Assembly (NCBI GenBank): GCA_035361075.1
Contig: DAOSBX010000015.1
Location: forward strand, 11,874-75,873
Length of the DNA stretch: 64,000 nucleotides
Reading direction: 5' to 3'
Source of the DNA: Candidatus Hydrogenedens sp.
GTDB lineage: Bacteria > Hydrogenedentota > Hydrogenedentia > Hydrogenedentales > Hydrogenedentaceae
Shown here: in pieces, positions 25,722 to 35,700 of the stretch
Position numbering within the stretch: the first letter of the stretch is position 1
Layout of the letters: the number at the start of each line of letters is the position of its first letter
The notes under the pieces: generated by a model
What the model was told of the DNA's origin: nothing
What the model saw: only the letters and a program-made list of their open reading frames with translations
The model's database searches: none
Made by a program: the position numbers and the translations under genes

Positions 25722-26825
25722 ATGTCAGGTATTTATATTTATGATATTTGCAAACTCATGGAAGAATGGGCTCCATTAAAACTTGCGTACCCTAATGATA
25801 ACGTAGGTTTAGTTTTAGGTTCTTCCAACTGGAAACTTAATAAAGTTCTCATATGCCTAACTATTACTGATACTATTGTTGAAGAAGCAATTCGACAAAA
25901 AGTAAATCTGATAATTTCACACCATCCAATTATCCATACTCCTCTTTATAAAATTATCTGGGAACACCCTTATCAAAAAAGAATTGTCCAACTTATCCAA
26001 AATAACATTGCTTGTTATGTCTGCCATACAAATCTCGACGTTGCTAATAAAGGTTTAAACTATGTATTAGCCCAGAAATTAAATCTTATCAATACCAGAG
26101 GATTACTTCCCGTAGAACATGCGTCTATTTTTAAGTTAGTCACCTTTGTTCCAAAAACTCATCTTGAAATAGTAAGAGAAGCGGTATGTTCTCATGGAGC
26201 AGGAGTAATCGGCGAATATGCTTATTGTTCATTTAGTACTTCTGGCACAGGAACGTTTTTGCCGTCTGATAAAGCAAATCCATTTATCGGTAAAGTAGGT
26301 TCAATAAATGAAGAGGCAGAGGAACGATTTGAAGTTATTGTACCGACAGAACATCTAAATAATGTCATTGAAGCATTATTGGATGCTCACCCCTATGAAG
26401 AAGTTGCCTATGATATTTATCCTGTTCATAATCAAAATCCTAAAATATCATTAGGTATTGTCGGTGATTTAGAAACACCTACTACATTAGAAATATTTTC
26501 TACATTTGTCAAAAATCAATTAGGATTAAACTCTGTACGCATTGTCGGGAATCCAAATAAAGAGATAAAAAAAGTAGCGGTGATTGGAGGCAGTGGAGGA
26601 AGTGAAATTCAAAAACTACGAGAGAACATTGATGTCCTTGTTACGGGAGATGTTAAATACCATCAAGCATTAGAAGCCCTCGATAAAGAAATTGCTATAA
26701 TTGATGCTGGCCATTTTGGCACAGAATATCCTATTGTACAAGCAATAAAGGAATATTTAAATAAACGATTACCTTTACTTGAAACGATTATCACTAATGA
26801 AACAGACCCATTCCTCATTAAATAA
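25722..26825 (+). CDS. Nif3-like dinuclear metal centre protein
   Basis: The 367-residue protein shows the Nif3/YqfO motifs PNDNVGLVLGS, ISHHPIIHTP (metal His pair), CHTNLDVANKGLN, and in the C-terminal half VAVIGGSGGSE, VTGDVKYHQAL and DAGHFGTE. The central insert (about 130-230) is the PII-like domain found in the longer YqfO type. I chose ATG 25722, which has GAGAGGA eight bases upstream, over an in-frame GTG at 25698. The biochemical role of this conserved family is unsettled. Confidence 0.92.
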   Translation: MSGIYIYDICKLMEEWAPLKLAYPNDNVGLVLGSSNWKLNKVLICLTITDTIVEEAIRQKVNLIISHHPIIHTPLYKIIWEHPYQKRIVQLIQNNIACYVCHTNLDVANKGLNYVLAQKLNLINTRGLLPVEHASIFKLVTFVPKTHLEIVREAVCSHGAGVIGEYAYCSFSTSGTGTFLPSDKANPFIGKVGSINEEAEERFEVIVPTEHLNNVIEALLDAHPYEEVAYDIYPVHNQNPKISLGIVGDLETPTTLEIFSTFVKNQLGLNSVRIVGNPNKEIKKVAVIGGSGGSEIQKLRENIDVLVTGDVKYHQALEALDKEIAIIDAGHFGTEYPIVQAIKEYLNKRLPLLETIITNETDPFLIK

Positions 26826-26842
26826 ATATTAAAGGATTTGTA

Positions 26843-28291
26843 ATGCGTGTTTTATACGTTACAGCTGAACTAAGTCCCTTAGTTTCTACTGGTGGACTTG
26901 CTGAAGTTGCTTATGCACTTCCAAAAACATTAAATAACATAGGTATAGATATTAGAGTAGCACTACCTAAATACAAATCTATTAATATCAAAGAAACAAT
27001 TACCCAAAATAAACCATGTTTGTTTGATGTATCAAAAAATTCCTATCAAGCCAAACTTTTAGAAACAAACATTCCAGGAACAACTATCCCCTTATATCTA
27101 ATTGAGCACGAAGAACTATTCGGAAGAGATTATGTTTACGGCTATGGTGACTGGGAATATGAAGATAACCCACGGAGATTCTCTCTCTTTTGCAATGCTG
27201 TATTAGATGCCATGGAACAAATACAATGGAAACCAGATATTATTCACTGTAATGACTGGGCTACCTCAGCTATATTACCTTTCCTCCTTATTCAACTTGA
27301 ACATAATCCTTTCTGGCAAAACACAAACACACTTTTAACCATCCATAACCTTGCATTCCAGGGAAGATACCCAGGCTCAAGATACACTTCTACAGGACTA
27401 CCTGGCGAATTTTTTAACTCCAATTGTTTTGAACATTATGGAGACATGAACCTATTAAAAGGTGGGATACTTCTTGCAGATAAAATAAATACTGTAAGCC
27501 CAACTTATGCAATAGAGATACAAACTTTAGAATATGGTTTCGGATTGGATAATATACTTCGGTTCCGGTCAGACGACTTGTCAGGTATCCTTAATGGTGT
27601 TGATTATTCCATATGGAGCCCTAAAAATGATAAATATATTGAGACTAACTATTCTAAAGATACTCTTGCAAATAAAGAAATATGTAAATCCTCTTTATTG
27701 AAAAAAGTCAACCTTCCAGAACAAAATGTCCCTCTTATTGGAATTATAAGCCGTCTTTACTGGCAAAAAGGGATTGATATACTTATTCAATCTCTACCTG
27801 AATTACTTCAACTCGACCTACAAATGATTATTCTCGGTTCAGGAGACCCAAAATATGAAACACAGCTAAAAGAAATTTCATCATTATTCCCTAAAAAAAT
27901 AAGAACTGTCCTCGGTTACAACACCGAATTATCTCATCAAATTATTGCAGGTAGTGACTTTACCCTCATGCCATCAAGATATGAACCCTGCGGACTTACT
28001 CAACTATATGCATTTGCATATGGTACTATTCCCATTGTTCGTAAAGTCGGTGGATTAGCAGATTCTGTTACAAATATAACATCAGATAACATTCGAAATA
28101 AATGTGCAACAGGTATTACTTTCAGAGCACTTACTCCGAAAAGTATTATTAGAAGTGTAAAAAATGCAATTGACCTATTCCAAAATAAAGATATACTAAG
28201 TAGTATAAGAATTAACGGAATGAAACAAGATTTCTCTTGGGATAAACAAGCAAAGTTATATCAAAAGCTGTATGATAACCTCTTCCAATAA
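26843..28291 (+). CDS. glgA: Glycogen/starch synthase, GT5 family
   Basis: The 482-residue protein has the GT5 layout: MRVLYVTAELSPLVSTGGLA at the start, HCNDWATSAILPF, TIHNLAFQGRYPG and IISRLYWQKGIDIL. The C-terminal retaining-enzyme block is PSRYEPCGLTQLYAFAYGT with RKVGGLADSV. It extends alpha-1,4-glucan from ADP-glucose. At position 15, where E. coli GlgA has the ADP-glucose-binding lysine of KTGGL, this protein has Ser (STGGL), which may alter donor use. AAAGGA six bases before ATG fixes the start. Its end overlaps the tsaE start by 20 bases. Confidence 0.92.
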   Translation: MRVLYVTAELSPLVSTGGLAEVAYALPKTLNNIGIDIRVALPKYKSINIKETITQNKPCLFDVSKNSYQAKLLETNIPGTTIPLYLIEHEELFGRDYVYGYGDWEYEDNPRRFSLFCNAVLDAMEQIQWKPDIIHCNDWATSAILPFLLIQLEHNPFWQNTNTLLTIHNLAFQGRYPGSRYTSTGLPGEFFNSNCFEHYGDMNLLKGGILLADKINTVSPTYAIEIQTLEYGFGLDNILRFRSDDLSGILNGVDYSIWSPKNDKYIETNYSKDTLANKEICKSSLLKKVNLPEQNVPLIGIISRLYWQKGIDILIQSLPELLQLDLQMIILGSGDPKYETQLKEISSLFPKKIRTVLGYNTELSHQIIAGSDFTLMPSRYEPCGLTQLYAFAYGTIPIVRKVGGLADSVTNITSDNIRNKCATGITFRALTPKSIIRSVKNAIDLFQNKDILSSIRINGMKQDFSWDKQAKLYQKLYDNLFQ

Positions 28292-28769
28292 TGCATATAT
28301 CACAATAATTACTTCTTCCCCCGAACAGACTGAAGAATTAGGACATCATTTTGCCAAATGCTTAAATTCAAACTCAAAAGTTGCACTTATTGGAGATTTA
28401 GCTACTGGAAAAACGTGCTTTGTGAAAGGGGTTGTAAAAGCACTATGTGGCGATTGTTGGGTTCATAGTCCTACATTCACAATTATGAATCAGTATGGGA
28501 ACCCACCGAAGGTCCTACATCTTGATTGTTATCGGATAAAAGATGCAAAAGAAATTATTGATATTGGTTCTGAAGAATGGTTAAGTGATAATTTAGTTTG
28601 TCTCATAGAATGGGCAGACAGGATAATAAATATTATTCCCCCTGAAACCATCTTTATGTATTTTTATCATATAGAAAATGATAAACGGAAAATAGATATA
28701 TATCATTCACATCATGATTTTATAAATAACTTACTCCAACATCTACCGTCTTACTTTTTAGAAAAGTAA
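28272..28769 (+). CDS. tsaE: tRNA threonylcarbamoyladenosine biosynthesis ATPase TsaE
   Basis: The 165-residue protein has a Walker A loop (LIGDLATGKTCFVKG, with Thr where Gly-Ala is usual), HSPTFTIMNQY, LHLDCYRIKDA and LVCLIEWADRI. This is the motif run of TsaE, the ATPase that drives t6A37 synthesis together with TsaB and TsaD. The partners are not in this window. It is translationally coupled to glgA through a 20-base overlap, an unusual neighbour. It ends 12 bases from the convergent DUF502 gene with no visible terminator. Confidence 0.93.
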   Translation: MITSSNNAYITIITSSPEQTEELGHHFAKCLNSNSKVALIGDLATGKTCFVKGVVKALCGDCWVHSPTFTIMNQYGNPPKVLHLDCYRIKDAKEIIDIGSEEWLSDNLVCLIEWADRIINIIPPETIFMYFYHIENDKRKIDIYHSHHDFINNLLQHLPSYFLEK

Positions 28770-28781
28770 CAAACTATTATT

Positions 28782-29459
28782 TTAATGTTTTTGTTCTTTC
28801 TGGAGAGGTTGTACCGAAAGTTTAACAGGAATAGATGCACCTGAAGAAACAATGATTTCAATAGCTTGTTCCATAGTAATAGGACACTTATAAATTTTTT
28901 CCAAAGGATAAAACTGTAAAATACCAACACTAATATTTGGTGTAGTAGGAATAAACACCCTATAATATTCTCTTCCTTCAGGCAATTTGATTTTCCCCAA
29001 CAAAAGTCCCATTGTATAAATATTATCATGAGGGAAAGGTATAATAACGATAGAACGTGTATAATTTGATGAAAACTGTTCTATAAAACTTACTGTCATT
29101 TGTTTCGCCGATTTATAGATAGTTTTTACAAACGGTATTCTCTTAATAATCATCTCAAATAGATTTAAAAACTGGCGAACCAAGAAGAAGCTTGAAAACA
29201 AACCAACTAAATAAACAAATATGAAAATTAATATAATTGAAATAGGTGCAATTAAATAATGCGGATACTCTGGAAACCATTGATTTACATAAGGTGTAAC
29301 CCTGCCTACAGTAAAATAATATATAAATCTTAAAATTAAGAATGTTAAACCTAATGGAACTATTGCTAATATTCCAGCTAAAAAATACCGCCTTATCCTC
29401 CCAATAATTTTAGGGAGCCTTTTCTTCTTTATTTGTATGTCACTCTGCATCATACTCAT
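28782..29459 (-). CDS. DUF502-family membrane protein (second copy)
   Basis: The 225-residue protein has two N-terminal membrane segments (about 28-50 and 70-95), then a soluble part with the family blocks IPFVKTIYKSAKQ, FIPTTPNISVGILQF and a C-terminal SSGASIP. DUF502 proteins are widespread and unassigned. The gene overlaps the end of its paralogue at 29440-30153 by 20 bases, so the two are made together and could form a hetero-oligomer. It shares that overall layout but is clearly diverged from it. Confidence 0.9.
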   Translation of the reverse strand: MSMMQSDIQIKKKRLPKIIGRIRRYFLAGILAIVPLGLTFLILRFIYYFTVGRVTPYVNQWFPEYPHYLIAPISIILIFIFVYLVGLFSSFFLVRQFLNLFEMIIKRIPFVKTIYKSAKQMTVSFIEQFSSNYTRSIVIIPFPHDNIYTMGLLLGKIKLPEGREYYRVFIPTTPNISVGILQFYPLEKIYKCPITMEQAIEIIVSSGASIPVKLSVQPLQKEQKH

Positions 29460-30153
29460 CTATTTTCTGAATCTCTTGGGTTGTATCCGATTTCGCTTTT
29501 AATATCTCTGGAGTTACAACTCCTCCCGACAGGATCATCGTCACAATTTCATCCATTGGGATTTCTACTTCACCACTTACACTATCTTGAGGAACTAACT
29601 CAAAATATCCACTCGTTGGGTTTGGTGTTGTCGGAACAAATACGGTCGTAAAAGAACCTAAACCTTCAATCTCAATATTGTTTGTAACCAATGCTATGTT
29701 TTTCACACCTGGAAAGGGAAAATCAATAAATATTGCAGGTCCTGACTTATCTTTTTCTTCTTTTGTTTTCGTGAATACTGCTACAATTTGTTTTGTAGCA
29801 TTATATATCGTTTTTATAAATGGTATCCGCTCCAAAATGCTTTCAAACAAATAAAAGAGTTTCCGCCCAACATACATATTAGTCAATAGACCTAAAAAGA
29901 AAATCCCCAATATTATAAGTATTAACGAAATACCTGGAACGAAATATTCAGGGACATTGTAAAAAACTTTTTTTGTAAGCGGGCCTAATTTGTTAGATAA
30001 CAAAAAATAAAGAAACTGCACTACATAAAAGGTAACGCCCAAAGGAATTATAACTATTAAGCCCGTAAAAATACGATTGATTATAGAAATTTTAAAACTA
30101 TTGATAATCTTTCTTAGCAATATAACAGATTTTGATTTTTGGGGCAGGGTCAT
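29440..30153 (-). CDS. DUF502-family membrane protein (first copy)
   Basis: The 237-residue protein mirrors its downstream neighbour: two membrane segments (about 25-50 and 70-95), FIKTIYNATKQIVAVF, a soluble region with FIDFPFPGVKNIALVT, VFVPTTPNPTSGYFELVP and a C-terminal MILSGGVVTPE. The phrase PTTPNPTSG is the most recognisable family block. Function is unknown. It lies 13 bases downstream of the Trm112-like gene in the tatA operon. Confidence 0.9.
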   Translation of the reverse strand: MTLPQKSKSVILLRKIINSFKISIINRIFTGLIVIIPLGVTFYVVQFLYFLLSNKLGPLTKKVFYNVPEYFVPGISLILIILGIFFLGLLTNMYVGRKLFYLFESILERIPFIKTIYNATKQIVAVFTKTKEEKDKSGPAIFIDFPFPGVKNIALVTNNIEIEGLGSFTTVFVPTTPNPTSGYFELVPQDSVSGEVEIPMDEIVTMILSGGVVTPEILKAKSDTTQEIQKIDEYDAE

Positions 30154-30166
30154 AAAAATTAGTCTA

Positions 30167-30430
30167 TTAGGATATACGATTCTTTTCTAACTCAATTCCA
30201 TCACCAATTCTTAAGAAAGGTAAATCTTTAATTATTGGATATACAATTTTTTTGTCTTCTCTAATTAAACCACCATCTAAGCTTTCATTTACTGGATTTC
30301 CATCCCTATTCACTACTTTTCCCTGATGAATTGCTTTATTAATCTTCTTCAACAAATCATCATCAACTAAACTTAATGGTTGCTTTGTCTCAGGACAAAC
30401 CAAAATTTTCAGTAATTCTTCAGAAATCAT
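30167..30430 (-). CDS. Trm112-like small protein
   Basis: The ATG at 30430 has GGGAGAAG upstream at good spacing, so I prefer it to the GTG at 30451; this gives 87 residues beginning MISEELLKILVCPETKQPL. The family is known for ILVCPxxKxxL and a second half with YPIxxxIPxL, here YPIIKDLPFLRIG. Only one Cys remains in the N-terminal pair region (VCPET), and no second CxxC is present. Trm112 proteins activate methyltransferases; small bacterial homologues (YcaR type) are often unassigned. It sits between tatA and two DUF502 genes. Confidence 0.85.
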   Translation of the reverse strand: MISEELLKILVCPETKQPLSLVDDDLLKKINKAIHQGKVVNRDGNPVNESLDGGLIREDKKIVYPIIKDLPFLRIGDGIELEKNRIS

Positions 30431-30454
30431 AGTTCTTCTCCCAAAACTCACAAT

Positions 30455-30646
30455 TTATGATTTTTCCTCTTTCTTGTTCTCTTCTATACTTTCCTTTTTT
30501 GTTTCCTCTCCTCCTTTTACTGCATCTTTAAACTCTGCAATGGCTGTCCCTAAAGAACGTCCTAATCCAGCTATCTTATTTCCACCGAACAAGACAAGAA
30601 CTATAATAAGGATTATAAATAACTCACCCATTCCTGGTGTCCACAT
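30455..30646 (-). CDS. tatA: Twin-arginine translocase subunit TatA
   Basis: The 63-residue protein has the TatA form: a short N-terminus with GMGELFIILIIVLVLFGGNK (one membrane helix then the FGGNK hinge), an amphipathic helix GLGRSLGTAIAEFKDAVK, and a charged Lys/Glu tail. TatA forms the variable pore of the Tat system that exports folded proteins. TatC is not in this window. Two gene products here (20110-20967 and 60244-61458) have twin-Arg N-termini that could use it. A TATAAT-like -10 lies about 60 bases upstream on the minus strand (30708-30713). Confidence 0.93.
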   Translation of the reverse strand: MWTPGMGELFIILIIVLVLFGGNKIAGLGRSLGTAIAEFKDAVKGGEETKKESIEENKKEEKS

Positions 30647-30789
30647 ATATGTTTCCTTTCTAATAAAAATTTATATTTTCTTATATGACCATTTACATCT
30701 ATATATTATTATACTCTTAACTCCCTTTTAGTTTCTAATTATAACGGTGTGTTTTTGAGATAAATTTACATCTCAAATAAATTATGTAG

Positions 30790-30819
30790 TTGAGAAATAT
30801 TGTTGTAAAAAGAGATAAT
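30790..30819 (+). promoter_or_regulatory. Candidate promoter for glnS
   Basis: TTGAGA (30790-30795) and GATAAT (30814-30819) stand 18 bases apart, giving a leader of about 65-70 bases before the glnS ATG. A nearby 8-base inverted repeat (30754-30777) lies upstream of it. The -35 and -10 are each one or two bases off consensus. Confidence 0.4.
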
Positions 30820-30892
30820 ATATACCAAGTTCTGTTCTAATATCACACTTTCCGTCACAGAAAATCAAAAAATAACTAATGGAGTATTTTTT

Positions 30893-32605
30893 ATGTCCGA
30901 TAATTCATATACAAATAATGAAGAAAATAAAGAAAGTGGTGGTAAAGATTTTATCCACCAAATTATTGATGAAGACTTAAAAACAGGAAGATATAAAGGT
31001 GTTGTTACACGTTTTCCACCTGAACCCAATGGGTATCTTCATATTGGTCATGCTAAATCAATATGCCTAAATTTTGGACTTGCAGAAGAATACAAAGGCA
31101 GATGTCATTTGCGATATGACGATACCAACCCACTAAAAGAAGAACAAGAATACATTGATGCTATTCGTGAAGATGTAAAATGGTTAGGTTTTGACTGGGG
31201 GAAACACGAATATTACGCATCAGATTATTTTGAACAGCTTTATGAATGGGCAATCGATTTAATTAAAAAAGGAAAAGCTTATGTTTGCGATTTATCTCCT
31301 GAAGAAGTAAGGGCTTACCGAGGGACATTAACCGAACCAGGAAAAGAAAGCCCATATCGCAATAGGTCTATTGAGGAAAATTTAGACCTTTTCCAGAGAA
31401 TGAGAGCAGGAGAATTTCCAGATGGTTCAAGGACACTCCGTGCGAAAATTGACATGGCTTCGCCCAATTTAAATATGCGTGACCCCGTAATGTATCGTAT
31501 TATACGGGCAACACATCCACGAACAGGAGACAAATGGTGTATTTATCCTATGTATGATTTTGCACATGGACAATCAGATTCCATCGAAGGAATTACGCAT
31601 TCCATTTGCACTCTGGAGTTTGAAGACCATCGACCTCTTTATGACTGGTTTATAAAAGAATTAGGCATATATGCTCCACGTCAAATTGAATTTGCCAGAC
31701 TAAACCTTACATATACCGTTATGAGTAAAAGAAGACTCCTTGAACTTGTGCGTGAAGGATATGTGCGGGGTTGGGATGACCCGAGAATGCCCACAATATC
31801 AGGTTTAAGAAGAAGAGGATATACACCAGAATCCATTCGCCAGTTTTGCAAATTGATTGGTGTTGCTAAAGCAGATAATACTGTAGATATAGCATTACTT
31901 GAATATTGTATCCGCGAGGACTTAAACAAAAAAGCAAATAGATATATGGCTGTATTAAAACCTCTAAAGGTAGTTATTGACAATTATCCTGATGATCTTG
32001 TCGAAGAAATGGATGCAATAAATAATCCAGAAGACCCCACAGCGGGGACAAGAAAAGTTCCATTTTCAAAAGTGATATACATTGAACAAGATGATTTTAT
32101 GGAAAATCCACACCCTAAATTTTATAGATTGGCGCCTGGCAAAGAAGTACGATTAAGATATGCTTATTTTATAAAATGCACAGATGTAATAAAAGATAAA
32201 AATGGAAATATTATTGAATTACATTGTACTTATGACCCAAATACAAAGGGAGGCAATGCACCAGACGGTAGAAAAGTAAAAGCAACTTTACATTGGGTAT
32301 CTGCACATCATGCCTTTAACGCAGAAATTCGATTATATGACCATCTTTTCTTAAAACCCGACCCTAACGATGTCCCAGAAGGTTTAGATTGGAGAAGCAA
32401 TATAAACCCTAATTCATTAACTGTAATGACAAATTGTAAGTTAGAACCTGAACTAAAAAAACTAAAAATTGGTGATAAAATACAATTTGAACGACAGGGA
32501 TATTTCTCTGTCGACCCAGACACAACACCAGAAATGATGGTATTTAACAGAATAGTTACCCTTAAAGATGAATGGGCTAAAATTAAATCTAAATTAGAAA
32601 AATAA
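30893..32605 (+). CDS. glnS: Glutaminyl-tRNA synthetase
   Basis: The 570-residue protein has class I signatures for GlnRS: PEPNGYLHIGHAKSICLNFG (HIGH motif), DDTNP, DFAHGQSDSIEGITHSICTL and VMSKRRL (the KMSKS-type loop). The C-terminal half (about 335-560) is the GlnRS anticodon-binding beta-barrel region. Length is normal for the bacterial enzyme. Having GlnRS implies direct charging of Gln-tRNA in this organism rather than sole reliance on amidation. GGAG lies eight bases before the ATG and an intrinsic terminator follows the stop. Confidence 0.97.
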   Translation: MSDNSYTNNEENKESGGKDFIHQIIDEDLKTGRYKGVVTRFPPEPNGYLHIGHAKSICLNFGLAEEYKGRCHLRYDDTNPLKEEQEYIDAIREDVKWLGFDWGKHEYYASDYFEQLYEWAIDLIKKGKAYVCDLSPEEVRAYRGTLTEPGKESPYRNRSIEENLDLFQRMRAGEFPDGSRTLRAKIDMASPNLNMRDPVMYRIIRATHPRTGDKWCIYPMYDFAHGQSDSIEGITHSICTLEFEDHRPLYDWFIKELGIYAPRQIEFARLNLTYTVMSKRRLLELVREGYVRGWDDPRMPTISGLRRRGYTPESIRQFCKLIGVAKADNTVDIALLEYCIREDLNKKANRYMAVLKPLKVVIDNYPDDLVEEMDAINNPEDPTAGTRKVPFSKVIYIEQDDFMENPHPKFYRLAPGKEVRLRYAYFIKCTDVIKDKNGNIIELHCTYDPNTKGGNAPDGRKVKATLHWVSAHHAFNAEIRLYDHLFLKPDPNDVPEGLDWRSNINPNSLTVMTNCKLEPELKKLKIGDKIQFERQGYFSVDPDTTPEMMVFNRIVTLKDEWAKIKSKLEK

Positions 32606-32633
32606 TACCTATTTTATACTTTTTATGGTAAAA

Positions 32634-32680
32634 TTAAGGATAGATAGTATATTTAAATATTATCTATCCTTAAAATTTTT
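32634..32680 (+). terminator. Intrinsic terminator after glnS
   Basis: Arms TTAAGGATAGATA (32634-32646) and the exact complement TATCTATCCTTAA (32661-32673) extend inward by a G-U and three A-T pairs around a small loop. They are followed by AATTTTT. The stem is AT-rich but long. It lies 29 bases after the glnS stop. Confidence 0.65.
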
Positions 32681-32780
32681 AGTGAAAATAATTTTATTTT
32701 GTGGCATAATTATAATAGTATACAAAAACTGTTTGAAATAAGATATAATTAGGGTATAAAAATTGATGATGGAATATAAC

Positions 32781-35700
32781 ATGGGTACAAAAAGAAAATG
32801 GATTTTAATAGGAATTTACCAGACAATAATCTTACTTCTTTTCCCTCTCTTTTCTTTTGCTATTAATTATCAAAATATAACCGATAACTCCATCCTTGAT
32901 AATTACTTTCTCCCATCAGAAAATTTTCATCGTTATTTTGCTTTCTCTAATAATCAATACTTTGAAATTTCAAAAGATAATTTGAAAATATGGATATGGG
33001 ATTCATCAAAAAATAAGTTTACAGACCCTATTGAAATAATATTCTTAAACAGTCATGCAGATATTATTTATGGGAGTAAACCAACTGACATTAAATACAA
33101 TTGTTACTCTGGAAATCAACCTGAAACGTGGATAGTTGATAGTTGTGCTTATGAAAAAATTTGCACCCCGAATGTGTATGATGGAATTGACCTTGAGTTT
33201 TATTTCCAAAATAAAAAGTTAGAATTCGATTTTATTGTGAACCCCCAAGCTGACTTAAATCAAATAACATGGGAAATTAAAGGGGGAAATGTAATTACAT
33301 ATTTAGATAATAATCTAACTATAACAAACGACACTGGTTACACAATTAGTTTTAGTATCCCTAAGATTTATCAATCTTCATATAAAAACATAGAAACCTC
33401 ATCTTTACAAAACGCCTACTTTTCCAATATAGGTAGAAATACATATCAGATTATTGTTGAAAAATATGACCAAAATTTAGAACTGGTGATAGACCCAATT
33501 CTCACACTTTCCACTTATATGTTTGTACCCAATGCTAATAAACCACAATCACTATTCAATAGAGTATATTTAGATTACTATAATAGTACTACTGATATTT
33601 CAATAATTGGTGTATCTGCTGAATTACCTAAAACGGAAGGTATTGATATTGCTGTGTTCTTATGTAAGTTATCACCGACTATAGGGAAGGCACATGATAT
33701 TACATTTTTAAATGGGAACAGCAATGATTATATAAATGCAATAAATCATCACTCTGATTTTATAAACAATCATATTATTGTTGCTGGAAAAACAAATTCA
33801 ACAAACTTTCCCATCAGCAATTCTATTCCCCCTTTTAATACCAATTTGAATATAAATGGTACTTCAGGCGAATTTGATGGTTTCTTAACTATACTTGATA
33901 AAGACTTAAAAATAACATTTTCTACACTCATTGGCGGAACAGGATATGATTCGATTGAGGATATAACAATCAACGAAAATTACTTGTTCTTTGCGGGAAA
34001 CACAAGCTCTACAGATTTACAATTAGTTAATTCTACACAAACAGGAACAAAAGAAGTCCTTTCCGCTGATGGCTTTTGGGGAATAATGACTCTAAACCCA
34101 TTAGAATGTAAATATATGACAAAGTTAAATGCAGGTGAACTCGAAGTCAAAGATATTGAAGCAAACTCAGAATATGTATACCTTTGTGGCAACACATCTA
34201 TAGGCTATCCAGTTTTTACACCAGCGATACCTGAATCTCAAATTCAGGGAAAAGATATTTTTGTTCAGCATTATTCATATTTAACCGAAACAACTAATCC
34301 AAATGTTAATTTGTTATCCTCTTTCTTTTTTGGAGGTTCGTATGACGACATCTTAGAAGGAGGTATTCTAATTTACTATGATACCCTTTGTTTAGCAGGT
34401 AATACATACTCTAATGATATACCCAACCCAAAGTCAGCCGTCCCTGAAAAGATAGATAACCAAACGCATCCCTTCCTAACTGTAATAAATCCTGATTTAA
34501 CACAAAAAGTTGTTGGTACATACTATGTGTTCGGTAATGGAACAGATATATTAACTGATATAAAAACACCAGATAAGTTTTACAATGAATTTTTCATTGC
34601 AGGTTATACCAATAGTAATTTTGAAAATTTTTCATGGGATAATCCTACCTTCACTTCAAATCCATTCAATACTTTACTAAATAATGGGTTATACAATAAT
34701 TATTATGACGCAATGATTTGGAGATTGCAATGGAATAGTTCTAATTCTACAATTACTCCAACATGGGGAACATTTTTAGGCGGTAGTTTAAGCGACACTG
34801 CACTCTCAATAGGAACTGCAAGCGATACTCATATCTGTATTGTTGGAATAACAGAATCAACAGACTTTCCATTACAGGGATGCCATTCCATCGAATCTGA
34901 ACATCTACCAACCCTACCAACCCAATATCTATCTGCGTTTAATATCCCAGGCAAAATTATTTATGTAAATCCTAACAGTTCCACACCCGATGGAAATTCT
35001 TGGGAGACAGGTTTCCATACTATTACAGATGCAATTAATTCAGCCAACAATTATGATGAGATTTGGATTAAAGCAGGTGAATATAATGAAAGGGTTTCAA
35101 TAACTGATTTATCCAATATTATCATCCGAGGTGGTTTTTCAGGAACTGAAACAAATGTTAATAATGTTAATCCTTGGCTAAATCCAACAAAATTAATTAT
35201 TCTTCCGACCAAAGCCTCAGGAAACGTAGGAACTCCAATTCTTAATATTACTTCGGCTTATGATATTGCTATATATGGGCTTATTTTTGAAAATGGAAAT
35301 AATATAATTGGTGATGGAGGAGCATTAACCATAACTAATTCATCGGTTTATATCTCTTGTTCTCAGTTTTATACTAACACCGCTTACGGAAACGGAGGTG
35401 CAGTTTATATAGATAACTCTTCAGTGAGTTTTACAAACTGTGTTTTCTCTAAAAATTCTTGTTCGGGAAATGGGTCTGCCATTTTTGCAAACGAATCAAG
35501 TCTTCAATTAACTCATTGCACATTGGCTGATAACTTCAAAACTTCCAGTGGTGACATTAGTACTGTTGATATACAAGGTTCTACCTCAGCATTGGAAATT
35601 TTAAACTCAATTATTTGGGCATATAATGGAAATAATATACCACAAATAAATTACGACGAAACCATTAATATTGAATATCTTTTACTTAGAAATTCAATAA

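Noticed and set aside
30754..30777. Perfect 8-base inverted repeat (TTTGAGAT / ATCTCAAA) upstream of glnS
   Set aside because: It has no T run for termination and no match to an operator I know; kept only as a note.
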